Shown here one piece after another: positions 34,096 to 46,589 of a stretch of DNA of 64,000 nucleotides; the stretch's first letter is position 1, and each line of letters starts with the position of its first letter. Under the pieces are notes generated by a model. The model was not told the origin of the DNA and searched no databases. It worked only from the letters and a program-made list of their open reading frames with translations. The DNA is from Pelobates cultripes. Lineage: Eukaryota > Chordata > Amphibia > Anura > Pelobatidae. The DNA lies in contig OW240924.1 in NCBI GenBank assembly GCA_933207985.1, forward strand, positions 73,690,993 through 73,754,992, in the 5' to 3' direction. A program made the position numbers and the translations under genes.

Positions 34096-34420
34096 CACTA
34101 CCCACTTTATGGACAGAAAGAGAAATGTCAACTCCTGAGGATATCTAGAAGACATCTACCTGGTCTTCCTATCATACCCTCATCAAGCAGTACAGGCTAG
34201 ACGTCTCAACCTCAGCGGAAGACTCATTTGGTGATTCAAGCTGCCGTATCCTGGTTCCCACTCTTCATGGAGTTTTCTTGCTATCTCTCTTACATACTGC
34301 CACTGTACGCAGGGAAAACCAGACATTTTATTTACCATAAATTATTTCCTTAGTATCAGAGGCACTTGTTGCGTAAAATATTTTTTTGGGCAGTATTCTG
34401 TTGTGATGTATTCTTTTGTA
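34096..34420 (+). pseudogene. Tyrosine-recombinase C-terminal relic (DIRS-like)
   Basis: Continues the relic cut at 29607. In one frame, MSTPEDI, a stop, then TWSSYHTLIKQYRLDV recalls the C-terminal helix of DIRS/YR recombinases that carries the catalytic Tyr (A.WSS..TF...Y). The preceding catalytic core is missing. An inverted pair TTACCATAAATTATTT (34331) and AAATAATTTATGGTAA (34557) lies downstream and may be a terminal repeat of this element. Confidence 0.4.
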
Positions 34421-35075
34421 TAACTGTGGGCATCTGGTATAACTAAGGTATTTCAAGCAGAAGGCATGGGATCTCTAACTAATTTGAATTAGTAGGAGGT
34501 TATTTGTGACAAAAGATTTTAACATCCCCAGCGTACTGCCACTGATAAGAAAGAAAAAATAATTTATGGTAACTACAATTTGGTTTTTTTTGTGTGTAAA
34601 ACCTATAAAGATTTGAGCATGCAAAAAATACAACATATCATTGATTTACCAAATGCATTAAAGTTGTATTGGTGCTCGGTGTCCCTTTCAAATTTGATTC
34701 CTTATATTGGGGGTGTTGTACCATAACCACTTCAGCACAATGTAGTGGTTATGATGCTGAAAGTGTTCACTTCACCCTCAAAGCCACAGCCAAAGCGAAA
34801 TAACCAAAACAGACTTTGGAACATTATCTACTGTGCTGTACCCTATTTTTGATGGGCAAGTATATCTCCCAACACCAAATTTAATTTGCCTACAATTTAC
34901 ACAAAGATGCCTGTGAAAACAAATCTATTTATATATATTTTAATCCTGCAGAGACCTGTGAGTGCTGGCCATCCTTTTGTTTGTTTCTGTATCTAATGAC
35001 CCTGGCTTCTAGCACCCGGCAATTCATATTTTTCATGTAGTCTGAGTGCAAGGATCTTTGGAAATGATATATATA

Positions 35076-35217
35076 TGAAAGAAGATGAGTGCACTCTGGA
35101 TACTGGTCTTGAGAAAAGTCTAGGAGGACTGAAATGTTGATGTTTATTTGTGCTAAATAAAAGCATTTCTACTTTACTACAACAGTCTCCAGAGTGCACT
35201 CATCTTCTTTCCTATAC
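35076..35217 (+). repeat. Palindromic element with hammerhead-like core
   Basis: Arms GAAAGAAGATGAGTGCACTC (35078) and its complement (35195-35215). Between them TTGAGAA at 35109-35115, an AGTC/GACT stem at 35117-35130 with a 6-nt loop, then GAAATGTTG at 35131-35139. Same order as at 19751-19783 and 56826-56853. Confidence 0.6.
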
Positions 35218-36260
35218 TATGGCTGGAGTTGGCACCGGAGCATCATTAAAGTCCGTGAAATAGAGTGATGGGATTGTGGAAATGTATGTATACTTAGGGA
35301 TACCTCTGAGGAGTGGCCACTGGACACCTTTCAGCGTTCAGCTGTGAAGCATTGATTAAGTCCATTTCTACGAGCAGGTGCCGATTGGCCGAGCTGGTGT
35401 TTGGCTCCGCCCCCGTTCTGCCTCCTTACAGATTTCAGCCAATCCAATTCTTTCCGATAGGGAAAGCATTGTCTTGGCTAAAAATCAAATTCTGATGTCA
35501 ACAAGGAGGCGGATCAGTGGCGGGGCCAGTACCGGTGGACCTGCACTGCCCTGGATATAAGATAAGTTTTCTTACTTTTTATGGGGATAAAGGGGGCAAA
35601 GTCATCTAAATGGTGGTTTTAACACTATAGGGTCAGAAATACATGTTTCCTTTAAGTTAAAATAAGTTGAAAAATATTTACAGTTCCTTACTAACCTGAG
35701 AATTGCAAATGGTTTGGCCAAAATAGCAAAAACGTAAGAATAACTGTATGGATAGTAGGAGGAATTTAATCATTAACAAACTTAACATTGTCCACAATTA
35801 CAGGCTATGGAGTGCTAAAAGTTAGCCATAGCACAAATCAGAGAAAGAAAAGCTCCCTTACTATGTAACTCACGTGTAAAGTGGGTGTTGGCATGTTTGT
35901 ATATTAACTCTGGCACATGAGTAAACTAACCTACATTTTATAAGCACCTACTTCTTCACCCACTTACAGTGCTCATAGTCTCCACAATATAGAGGCTTAG
36001 AATGTTTCTTTACTCTGAGCGATGCACTGCCAGGAGATCGTTCTTTAAATATCTACGTCAGCCTTAGTATAGGTCAAAGCACAAAAGGATTACATTCATA
36101 CAGTGATGCAAATTCTCTATTGTAATAAACCAGAGATATGCAGATTATTCACATGTGGTATTGAGACACTAAACCACACAAAGTCTAAAAGAAAAAGCAC
36201 AATATATATTCCCTATAGAAACACGTATGCATTTAATTGTGTATTTGTTCAGTGGTGGAG

Positions 36261-36537
36261 CCGCGCGCATTCAGCCAGTCCATAGGAAAGCATTCACAAT
36301 GCTTTACTATGGACGCTGGCGTCTTCTCACTGTGAAAAACCACAGTGAGAAGTGCGGAAGCGCCTCTAGCGGCTGTCAGTGAGACAGCCACTAGAGGCTG
36401 GATTAACCCATATGTAAGCATAGCAGTTTCTCTGAAACTGCTATGTTTATAGAAAAAAGGGTTAAACCTAGATGGACCTGGCACCCAGACCACCTCATTA
36501 AGCTGAAGTGGTCTGGGTGCCTATAGTGGTCCTTTAA
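36261..36537. mobile_element. Multi-hairpin T2-type MITE, copy B (truncated left)
   Basis: Same orientation as copy A. Begins within the GCGCGCATTCAGCC hairpin and ends GTGGTCCTTTAA. The hairpin chain (CATAGGAAAGC, CTCACTGTGA, CTCTAGCGGCTGTC, GCATAGCAGTTTC, CACCCAGACCAC) is preserved. Confidence 0.8.
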
Positions 36538-36991
36538 CATAGCTGAAAATATATGTAAAGCTTAGCCTATGCATATATCTGACTATTTGTGCTCAAAGAA
36601 TTATGCATTTTATAGCAGACATGCAATAACAGACACTGATTTCTACCCCAATCCAGCCACATTAACAAATCTTCTTGTCAATGGGATATTTAGAATCTTT
36701 GATATGGAATCCTCTATATACCAGCTGATGGCTGATTCAGAACTAACATTTTTAGAGAACATTCAAGCTATACAATTACTGTCCCTATATAGATGGTAGT
36801 TTGAGAATTTCACAATTGGATTCTGTCCATGGCTGAAACTCGAAATGAACCTCTCCATAATGTATTAACTTCTTTGACATTAACATAGCTGTTACTCCAC
36901 ATATCCACAAACAGATGTCCCCACCGGCTCTCATACTTATATTGTTGGTTCTTAGGGTTACAGTGATAATATATGTCATAGATACCAGCCT

Positions 36992-37492
36992 TTAAAGGAC
37001 CACTCTAGGCACCCAGACCACTTCAGCTTAACGAAGTGGTCTGGGTGCCAGGTCCTTATAGGGTTAACCCATTTTTTCATAAACATAGCAGTTTCAGAGA
37101 AACTGCTATGTTTATCAATGGGTTAAGCCTTCCCCATTCCCTCTAGTGGCTGTCTCATTGACAGCCACTAGAGGCGCTTGTGTGCTTCTCACTGTGATTT
37201 TCACAGTGAGAGCACGCCAGCGTCCATAGGAAAGCATTATGAATGCTTTCCTATGTGACCGGCTGAATGCGCGCGCAGCTCTTGCCGCGCGTGCGCATTC
37301 AGCCGACGGGGAGGAGAAGAGGAGGATCGGAGGAGGAGAGCTCTCCGCCCAGCGCTGGAAAAAGGTCAGTTTAACCCCTTTTCCCCTTTCCAGAGCCGGG
37401 CGGGAGGGAGACCCTGAGGGTGGGGGCACCCTCAGGGCACTATAGTGCCAGGAAAACGAGTATGTTTTCCTGGCACTATAGTGGTCCTTTAA
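36992..37492. mobile_element. Multi-hairpin T2-type MITE, copy C (full length, inverted)
   Basis: TTAA to TTAA, 501 bp, the reverse orientation of copy A and the same length. The stem at 37078-37115 reads CATAAACATAGCAGTTTC with a complementary right arm, whereas copy A has CATAATTATAGCAGTTTC with its own complementary arm, so both arms changed together. Confidence 0.85.
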
Positions 37493-37593
37493 ACATGCTT
37501 GATCAAAATGGAATGTCCCGCTCATTTTACAAACTGTATTGATCTACACATGCAAAATAAGCATTCTATAATAACACAGATTATTTGGGAATT

Positions 37594-37792
37594 GGGATGT
37601 GATGGCGATCTGGCTGCGACATCTGTCACCCCATTAATCGCTAGGGTTGATTCAGCTGATCTGACTGGCTAGGCGGGTGTCCCCTTCCTCTCTCACCGCT
37701 TCATGTCTGTCCCTCCCGAAGCTGAGTGCCCAATCTTCGATCCAGGGTATACCAGTAGCTGCCCCCCTGCTAGAACCAAACAAACACCGAGG
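37594..37792 (+). pseudogene. 7SK snRNA retropseudogene
   Basis: The start GGATGTGATGGCGATCTGGC, then GCGACATCTGTCACCCCATT, GGGTTGATTCAGCTGATCTG, TGGCTAGGCGGGTGTCCCCT and GTCCCTCCCGAAGCTG match the 5' half of vertebrate 7SK RNA; AGGGTATACCAGTAGCTGC and CCTGCTAGAACC match its middle. 7SK is about 330 nt and holds P-TEFb inactive; here it is about 199 nt, with an internal loss and no 3' third. A 13-bp duplication TTATTTGGGAATT flanks it (37581-37593 and 37793-37805), so it arrived by LINE-driven retrotransposition and is not a functional gene. Confidence 0.9.
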
Positions 37793-37970
37793 TTATTTGG
37801 GAATTAGAGTTCCTTAAGAGGTTAAAAACTACCAACTGTAGTTCTGAAAACCAATGATGGTTGCTGCAGCTTTCAGATGGTAGGTTACTTCTGCAATTAG
37901 ACTGTCCACTTAAGCCCATGTACAGAACACAATGTGATACCAAGCCCAGTACAACAACAATCTACATCTA

Positions 37971-38129
37971 CAGGGTTATTCACTAAACTGAGAATTCAGA
38001 GTGGATTTCAAAATTATGTTGAAAATATCCAAACTTTAAAAAAATCTCAGCCAGCTATGCTTCTAGTTTAATTTCTTTGGCATTAAATCTAAAATTCACT
38101 TTGAATTCTCACTTCCGTGAATAACCCTG
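37971..38129. mobile_element. 159-bp palindromic MITE, CAGGGTTATTCAC family
   Basis: Ends CAGGGTTATTCACTAAACTG and TTCCGTGAATAACCCTG; inner GAGAATTCAGAGTGGATTT pairs with AAAATTCACTTTGAATTCTC. Related decayed copies lie at about 41003-41150 (GAGAATTCAAAGTTAATTCC), 41700-41765, 23985-24080 and 11490-11560. Confidence 0.7.
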
Positions 38130-40085
38130 GCATTGTGCAGATATTTGATCTCCCCACCGACCCATCATGGTACAGAGCAAGGCTGGCGCTTGGATCTCCC
38201 TTTTCGCCCTCGGCCCATGGCCATCGCAGCCCACCGGCCATTTGCTCGGTTTTTCCGATGGCCAGTCCGAGCCTGCACTACATCCTCTACCACAGCTCTG
38301 AGTGCCTGTAAAATATGGAAGAGGGACTTGGCTTGACCCACAAGGGTTCCACCTTGAGTTGTGTAAGGGGCTCCAAAATTTCTGATGGCAGCCCTGGTAA
38401 CACGCGATGGCAAATGACAAGATGGTGCATGTATAGAAGTTCTGTCTTTTTCCACATTTTTGCAAAAAAAAAATTTCTACATAAAATAGTCCCTACTCTG
38501 TCTTATAATGTTTTTTTGATTGTGTTGGAATTACAATAAAATTCCAGTGCAATTTCATTAAGATTGTCTCAAACGCACATTTAACAGTGCTGCTTTAAAC
38601 ACATTGAAGGTCTACATGAATTCTGCATAATTTGAACCTCCAGGTGTGCAACTCCAAATTCTACTGGTTCTTTAGAAATTAAACAAAAAAGTGTATATAT
38701 TAAGGGAATGCATCTATAATTGCTCCCGGCTCAAAAGAAGGTATAAATGATCTCTTTTATTCATTTTAATTAAACTGTATACACATTAGTAATGCTAAAG
38801 ATTCCCGAAGTAATCTGACAGTCAACTATGTATTCATTTTTAGCAAAAAAAATGTGTTCTGTATGTACCTAATGATACACCCACCATGTATACATAAAAA
38901 GCTCTCCAAACCTCTTCGGTCTGAAAGGGTTTTCCAGGTGTTCCTCTCCTAAACCCACAGACTGTTCAGATGGAGGGAAAGATGTCTTTGAATGTAAGCA
39001 CTAATTGATTTGTGTGGTCGACTTTGGTGTTCTAAATGAATGTAAATGAAGAAAGACAGTACTTAAAGTAACTAAAACATAAAATGCAAACAAGATCATA
39101 TGCCTAAAACCATATTTCAGCTTCCTTGTTTCTATTGATGAATCAAACTTTAGAAATGGAAATATATGCTGGATCAGGAGTCATTTAAAAAAATAAAAAA
39201 TAAATAATGTTCATGATCCTTCTTATTCAGCTATTTTGTGAGAGGGGCATATATCCATGCGACGCAGCTATCTAAAACGAAGGGAAAAAGCCCCAAACTA
39301 TGACTTTATCAGGAATACAAGTGATCCTGACTCACAGAATTCAGGTCAGATCTCCCCAATTAGGAAAAAAGACGGTAGAGTTGTGTATTATTGGGCCGGG
39401 ATTAACGAGGTGCAAAGCACAGGAAAGCAGCCTGCAAACAGGGACAGGCAGAGGTCAAAGGAGTACAGAAGGTCAATCTAACGAGCGATTAAAAAAGTTA
39501 AACAATAAAGTCAAATTTTTACAGCCTTCTTTACTCATACTTACGAAGGCTGCCAATATTAGTGGAAATAACTGTAGATATCTCACAAAGAACCCGTAAA
39601 TAACAATCCAAGCCAATGCACCACCTTCTGAACAATGCATTCTCTGAGGCTGATCATAAGAATGACCTGATTGCCAAATTACATTATTACATCATCTCCG
39701 AGACCCAGCTTATCAGTGTCTGTTGCTGCCAACGTCCGGAATGATTTCTTGGCGCAGTAGAAGAGATTCATGTGTCAATACCAAAACATTGTTCCTAGGC
39801 CAACTATCACAATGCTTTAAATTCATTTGTGCAGAGCACAAACATTACAGATCTTCTTTATAAGTTGACAAAGGCAACTGAAGCAAAATTTAAAAAAGTA
39901 CACTAACATAGAAAGTGTCCAAAAACACTAATACAACAGAGAAATGTCTACTTTATATGTGAACACTATAGCCTAGGCTCCCTATAAGGCATAATGAATA
40001 GGTACCTTAGCAATATGTGATCACTCACAAGAGCCTTTTAAAAGTTTGGTATCGAATGTCCTTTTTAATTCCCCCATACGTTCAA

Positions 40086-40606
40086 TATAAAGGGACACTA
40101 TCAACACCCAGACGACGTCATCTCATTGAAATGGTCTGGGAGCACTGTTCCTGTCCCACCTAGTCCTGCAATGTATATCATTGCAGTTATAGAAAAACGG
40201 CAATAATTACATTGCAGGACTAAGTCCACCTCTAGTGGCTGTCAGTCAGACAGCCACTAGAGGCATTTCCTGGATGCTTGCGGACAAGGAGTCCCTTGAC
40301 AAGGGATGTCACCCAGCATCAGTGAAATCCCCATAGGAAAGCAATAAAGCAACGCTTTCCTACGGGGATTTCACTGATTTTCACTGCGCATGCGTATTAG
40401 GCCCTTTCCCCCATTGGATGACGTTGGAGAAGGCGGAGTGCCAACAGAGTGCCGAGGGAGATCGGCATTGGAATCGGGTTAGTAAATAAAGTATTTTTAA
40501 CCCTTTGTCATGTGGGGGCTGCGAAGGAGCAGGGGGGAACGGACCAGAGGGCACTATAGTGATAGGAATACAATTTTGTATTGATAACACTATAGAATCC
40601 CTTTAT
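40086..40606. mobile_element. Multi-hairpin T2-type MITE, copy E
   Basis: Termini TATAAAGGGACACTATCAAC and GATAACACTATAGAATCCCTTTATA. Internal stems: TCCTGCAATGTA/TACATTGCAGGA, CCTCTAGTGGCTGTC/GACAGCCACTAGAGG, GTCCCTTGACAAGGGA, and AAATCCCCATAGGAAAGC with its complement. The T2 TTAA is changed to TATA at the borders. Confidence 0.7.
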
Positions 40607-41235
40607 ATGTGAAGGGTTTCTAGTCTCTACTGAGCAATATTTTCACCATCCTTCTTCCCCTCTTCTACCAACTTATATTTTATCATCCCTCCCATACGTC
40701 TAGGAATCAGCCCCTACATTCCTGTCCTTATTTTATACTTCATATCTACCCAAATCAGATATCAAGCATTGCATCCTCTATTTTGGCCGCTCTCTCAGAT
40801 TATCACATCCTTTGCACCACACGTCCCTGCAACGTAGTATTTCAGGCTGCTCCATAATGCCCTTACACAAAGAGAGCACTGAGATAGTGTCTATTCTAAA
40901 GACAGACTAAAGAATCCATTGGGGAATTGCATGCTATAGACCACAAATAGCTGATAAAGGAGAAAATAATATCAAGTTATCAACGTTTCCACAACAGCTA
41001 TTATCGGAGTTATTTATTGAGGAGAGAATTCAAAGTTAATTCCAAATTTAAGGCCAGAGTAGCCAAACTTAACTTAACTTAGATAATTGTCCAGTTTGGC
41101 TATTTTGGTCTCAATTTTGAAATTCACGTTGAATTCTTACTTTTCTGAATTACCATGAAAGACATAAAATCTGCATTTCCCAGGTAAACTTCTAACAATA
41201 AGCAGTTTAGTAAATTCCCCTGACAGGCAGGGCTA

Positions 41236-41693
41236 CAGTGGAACCTTGGAACTTGTATGGTCCCATTCTCGAACAATTCGGAAGTTGAACAAAAATTTAG
41301 AGTAAAAAAATGTCTTGGTACCCGAACATAAAACAGAGAGCCAAATGTCTCGATAAGCAAACGATCTTCGGTACCCGAACATACAACAAAGAGCCATGTT
41401 TCATTTTAAAGTGAGACAATTATTATAAATAATTGTAATAATGGCCAACAGTAAATTTTTAGCAAGTTGAAAGGCAGGAACCACTCAAATAAATGTAAAG
41501 TGCTTATTGTTAGAGTGATCTCTGCATTTTTAATGCATACATATAAATGTAAAATGCTGTAATTAAGGGGGTCTGGAACGGATTAATCAATTTTACATTA
41601 ATTCTTATGGGAAATGTTGATTCGGTTCTCGAACACTTCGGGACTCGAACAGCCTTTGGGAACGGATTAAGTTCAAGTTCAGAGGTTCCACTG
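41236..41693. mobile_element. 458-bp Tc1/mariner-type MITE
   Basis: TA on both sides (41234-41235, 41694-41695), terminal repeats CAGTGGAACCTTGGAACTTG and CAAGTTCAGAGGTTCCACTG. Sub-terminal TCGAACA and ACCCGAACAT phrases recur. No transposase frame. Confidence 0.75.
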
Positions 41694-41879
41694 TATTTGC
41701 TAAAGTGAGCATAGTGAGAAATTCAAAGTAAATTTCACATTTAAGGCCAAAGTAATAGAACTGGCAGCTTGGGAAGTACAAATTAAGCAGGGGAGCAAGC
41801 ATTGCAGAACTCCATTATCAGAAGACATCTTCTCGTCTCCCCATACGACCCATAGCTTCAACCCTCTTCACTTGCTCTG

Positions 41880-44210
41880 TCTTACGTCAAGCCCGAGTTA
41901 CTCACCTCGGTTATTAGTGTCTGGAACAGAAGTGGCCAAACACACAAACCTAGGTCAGCCAAATAAAGAAAACCCAGGATACAGTGTATTTTCTGTCTTT
42001 AGAGGTGGCTGGGCTTAAGGTCGGCGAGTAGCCTGCGATAGGCAAAGAGTAGCCAGAAACAAGCTGAGGTCAATTAATACAGATGAATGTTGAGCAAGCA
42101 GAGGCCATGAAGTAATAAAAAACAAGAACAAGCTGGGTAAAAATGTCAACAGTCAATCAATAGGAATGCATCCTCGAATACCACAAGAGAAACCACGGCA
42201 GGGCACTGAGGAATCATAAGAATGGGTATATATAACTATAAAAGGTATAAACCACCTATCACTGGTCAGTGTCATTCCTGCTGCTTTAGAACGTACGAAT
42301 ACGGAGTCGTAGGAATGATGTATTGTGGCCTGCATCAGTCAACAGTGTCACAGCAAGCAACATGTCAATGCATGACCAGAGGGTCAACAATTAGCCAGCC
42401 AGTGGCAAGTAAGAGGCACATGCCACATATACACGCACCATATTTGTTTTGACTATAGCTTTTACTTTAATTGGTGTAGATCCATTCCAAAACCAGTATA
42501 TAATACGTACAGTATTTTGAAGCTTCTAAAACAAAGCTTGCCATCAATACATCATTTTCTCTGCATCACCATCTGTAATTCAAGGTAAGAGAAATGGATA
42601 TTCGATCCTGCTCTATTCCATTTGGAGAGTGTGTGATCTTATGACGTGCTCTATTGATCTGCTCTCTAAACATCTTCAACAGAAATAATTCCACCTTAAC
42701 AAAGAGAATAGTCATATTAAGTAGATTACTAATTACACACAAAAATAAAACAAAAGCAATGGAGATTATTTCAGAAAGGAGGCAAGGCCATATTCTGAAA
42801 TCAATGAAGTGCTACATATTATTTCAGGAAGCAGTTCTTTAATACCTCAATCATGAGTGGATCTTGATAACGCTTCATTATTTACAAAGCTTTTGCTTGT
42901 TAAAGGTTAATAGGAATACTTTACCCGTCTTTTTTTGGTGCATTATTTTCTCTTTATTACAGGGAAACAAACAGTGCTGTGAAGTTATTTTAATTTAGAA
43001 TGTCTTGCTCCTTAATAACAACTATCTGTTGTGCTTTGTGTGAAAAATTATTATGAAAATGGACTACAGATAGAGGGATAATATGGGACATGCTTAGTAG
43101 GAGTAGTATTGAGGAACGTATCCCATACACTGACCAATATATAAATTCATGGAGGTCATTCATCCATTTTACATCTTTGCAGCCAAATAATGGCAGATAA
43201 ATTAATGGTGAGCTCTTTCATAAACCATCAGATCCGGATGTTATTTAGCACCCATCTTAATTCCAGTACAAGCAAGTCGCACCCTCATTCCATGTCTGCG
43301 ATCTTTGTATTGAGGCATATACATCAATGGACAACATTCCAGCCACAACCATGGCCTCTTTCATCAAGTCATTCTTACATAGTGGACAGAAAGGATCCAT
43401 GTAGTGCATCTAATTCATTATTTAACTGTAAGAGGCATGGTTATAGTAACTATAACAATTTGCTGGCCCATTAAATCCTGCATAACTGATGTCTTAAGGT
43501 ATATTTTGTAAAGGGTCATGACCCTTTGCCACCTCTGCCAAGAACCATGCTGTGTACTCCAGGTTTACCTTGAGCCCAGAAAGGAATTGTCCAAGGTGGG
43601 AATATAAAATTAAAAAAAAAATTTGACTACGATTTCTTTTTTGGCTAAAGTGTTCTGTCAATTCATTTTGAACAGAAAGCACATAGTGCAATGTGCCCTT
43701 AAGGATATTGTATAGGTTGACATCAGAGAAATAGATTTTTCACTTTCTCAGTCTTGTGTGTATCATGTTCCAATTTGGTATATATCTGAGTGGGTATAGT
43801 TTAGAAATAGAGTAGGAAGCAGGATTTGAAGTACATAAAAGACTATCCAAGGGTTTCTTATTCTGCAGGTATAAAATGTTGTGCAATAGTGGGCGCAATA
43901 TCAGGTGACCGGCAGGAGAAGAGCACTCAGAGCCCCCCATCCTGTTGATCACTTCATGTAGAATGACAGAGTGGACTGTGCTGTGGTAGAGGATCTCTAC
44001 CCGGTCTGACAGGAAGTGCTTGGTGAGAGCACCGAACAACTTCCTATCAGTCTGGGTACAGGAAACAGAAGCTCCTCTTCAGCGGTACACTCAGCCACGC
44101 TACATGAAGTAAGGTAAGCAGGCACGCAAGGGGAGAAGAGAGGAGTTGGCATAAAAAAGGGTCTGGGAAAGGGGATAAGGACACTGACAGGGGCTTGTGA
44201 AGGGGACAAT
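41880..44210. other. Intergenic, nothing classified
   Basis: The stretch 41900-42240 resembles untranslated retroelement DNA but has no ends I can place. 42540-43480 is single-copy looking and AT-rich. No credible gene. Confidence 0.4.
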
Positions 44211-44229
44211 CAATCACTCACAGAGGGTT

Positions 44230-44960
44230 TGAGAATGGGGACTATAACTCACAGAGGGGTTGGAAAAAGGGGACAACGACACACACTGAGGGGTTTGATA
44301 AAGGGACAAAGACACTGAGTGGCTGTGGAAAGAAAAACACACACTTAGGGTCTGGAGATGGGGACAATGACACACATACAGAGGGTCTGAAGAAAGGGAA
44401 CAATGACACACATACTGAGGGGCAGAAGGGGACAATGACACACATTCTGAGGGGCAGAAGGGGACAATGACACACATACTGAGGGGCAGAAGGGGACAAT
44501 GACACATACTGAGGGGCAGAATGGGACAATGACACACATACTGAGGGGCAGAAGGGGACAATGACACACATACTGAGGGGCAGAAGGGGACAATGACACA
44601 CATACTGAGGGGCAGAAGGGGACAATGACACATTCTGAGGGGCAGAAGGGGACAATGACACACATACTGAGGGGCAGAAGGGGACAATGACACATACTGA
44701 GGGTCTAGAGTAAGGAGACAATGACACATGATGAGGATCTGTAGAATGGGGACAATTACATACATACTGAGGGGCAGAAGGGGACATTGACACACATACT
44801 GAGGGGCAGAATGGGACAATGACACACAGAGGGCTGGGGAAGGGGACAATAAGGGACTAGAGAAGGGAATATAGCAGCTGAAGGACAATGACACATATAG
44901 GGCTAGGGGAAGAAAGAGACACACAAAGGGGCTGCAGGGAAGTAAGAGACACACAGTGGT
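44230..44960. repeat. Minisatellite, 32-bp unit
   Basis: Unit GAGGGGCAGAAGGGGACAAT plus GACACACATACT, about 12 good copies at 44390-44830 with 29-32-bp variants and diverged copies to both sides. Three overlapping minus-strand frames with CVIVPFCPS-like repeats are produced by it. Confidence 0.92.
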
Positions 44961-45328
44961 GTTAGACATTCAAAATATGGGATGAGAAACGAAAAGAGGA
45001 CAGCAAAATTAAAAAGTTGGTTAAGAGAGGCACAGGCACACAGGTGAAGATGTATGGGGGTGGGGGCATCTTCTCCTGAGTAGTCAAAAATACTTGTACT
45101 GGCCCTGATGGTAGTGAAAGGCTTGGGAAATGTTCCCTAATATCTCCAAGGAAGAGAAATGTTTGATTGTGGTCCACCAAAGAGCTGATTGTGTGAACAC
45201 CAAAGGTAGGCCATGTTGTAGAGGTTGGTAGTAAGCTCCCTCTTGAAAATAGTTATTTTAGTTAGGAGCATATTAAGAGTATTGGCTTCCAATTTGGAAT
45301 AAGATAATTTCCAGGCCTTAATAGCGAC

Positions 45329-45870
45329 TGTAACGAACGCTGGTATTTCGTATACCCGCTCATTCGTATGCTCCCGAACTACTAGAGACTTAGTGATTAT
45401 AGCCCGCAGTCCAGAGCACTTATTCGTACTTTCCCAAGAATCAAAGTACAGCATGCAAGTAAATCCAGCGGTTCGTCGGTCACATATCCAAACATCAGCC
45501 TAGACTAGACTAGACAGTTCCATAGTTTCTGTGGTAGCGTTCAGTCAATTCTGGGAGTTCAAGACCGAACAACACAACGAATGGTTCCCCTGACTCATAG
45601 GTAGAGTTTGTTCACCTTGTTCGTGGGAACAAACCTACTGAACAGTGCTCTCCTGGCTTGTCTTTGAAAGTTGACCGGTGTTCACAGGGTCGAGTGTCCG
45701 ACTTGGAGTTCCAGACACTTGACGACCAAGTCTTGCTGCCTCTTTTCATGCAACAAGATAGCCGCCGTTTTCTCCAGCACATGTTGTTCAGTTATACAAA
45801 TGACGGCTACACAGCACTTATTCCTGTAGTTTTCTTTTAATTTAATGAGCCAGGGGGTGGTTTTGTCACA
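45329..45870. mobile_element. Possible solo LTR
   Basis: Runs TGTAACGAACG...GTTTTGTCACA, so TG...CA ends, about 542 bp, with flanks GCGAC and GGGAC (4 of 5 match). Contains repeated CGAAC-type phrases and CTAGACTAGACTAGAC. No internal coding region is next to it. The call rests on ends and flanks only. Confidence 0.35.
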
Positions 45871-46308
45871 GGGACAGCCACTGGAGGGTTAGAAAACACC
45901 ACATCAAGATTGTGTGGTCTGTGAAGAAGGGCTGGCAGCAAGTCAGGTTGCACTAGAAATTACTCAGTGTGGGTCTGAAAACAGTTGTTTTAACTGGATC
46001 CAAGTCAGTGGGTGGGGGAGCTGGGCTACTAAACTGAACTCCCTTGCATTTCGGTGGTTAAATCCTCTATTAGCCTTAACCTGATTAAGTTTAAAAAAAT
46101 AAAAATAACATAAGAAAAACGTATTTGTGTAAAACGTTTGTGCCACAACCCCGATCATCACAGGTAATTCATAGAATACATAGTGATTACTTACTTACTG
46201 ATCAGTCCTTAGTTAGGCTGCCGATGCCAGTCCCATATTAAATGATCTTCCAAATTCCCAAATAGACCATACTGTCAGAAAACCAAACAATTCTAGCAAA
46301 GTGGATCC

Positions 46309-46495
46309 TTAAAGGGATCCTATAGTACAAAGAAAACAAACCCTTTTTTCTGGCACTATAGGCTTCTGGAGTGCCTCCCTCTTGTGGGGCTGAAGGGGTT
46401 AAAACCCCTTCAGTCACTTACCTGAATCCATCGCTGATTTCCCTCAGCGCTGGGTCAGGCTCCGCCCATGCTCCTCCCCCGCCATCAGCCGTCAG
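46309..46495. mobile_element. T2-type MITE, copy F (left part)
   Basis: Begins TTAAAGGGATCCTATAGTAC, then AAACAAACCC...CTGGCACTATAGG and CTGAAGGGGTTAAAACCCCTTCAG hairpin, CGCTGGGTCAGGCTCCGCCC as in copy D. The right side is lost near the gypsy 3' LTR. Confidence 0.65.
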
Positions 46496-46589
46496 CCAGA
46501 CTAGGCAGTGGCCTAGGGCTCTCTGTGAAAGGGTGTGCGCCTGCAGGGGCTGTAATACAGTCTGAATCACTCATGGCAGTGTTCAGTCA

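Noticed and set aside
39257..39599. Lys/Arg-rich frames near 39.3 kb as a small gene or exon
   Set aside because: No known motif; no splice sites in a sensible arrangement; probably untranslated repeat DNA.
44390..44830. Regular ~32-bp repeats as a CRISPR array
   Set aside because: No unique spacers; units abut directly. Eukaryotic minisatellite.
44214..44969. 251-residue minus-strand open frame, repetitive Cys/Pro/Ser protein
   Set aside because: It is a read of the 32-bp minisatellite; all three minus frames are open because the unit has no stops. No domain or start context.
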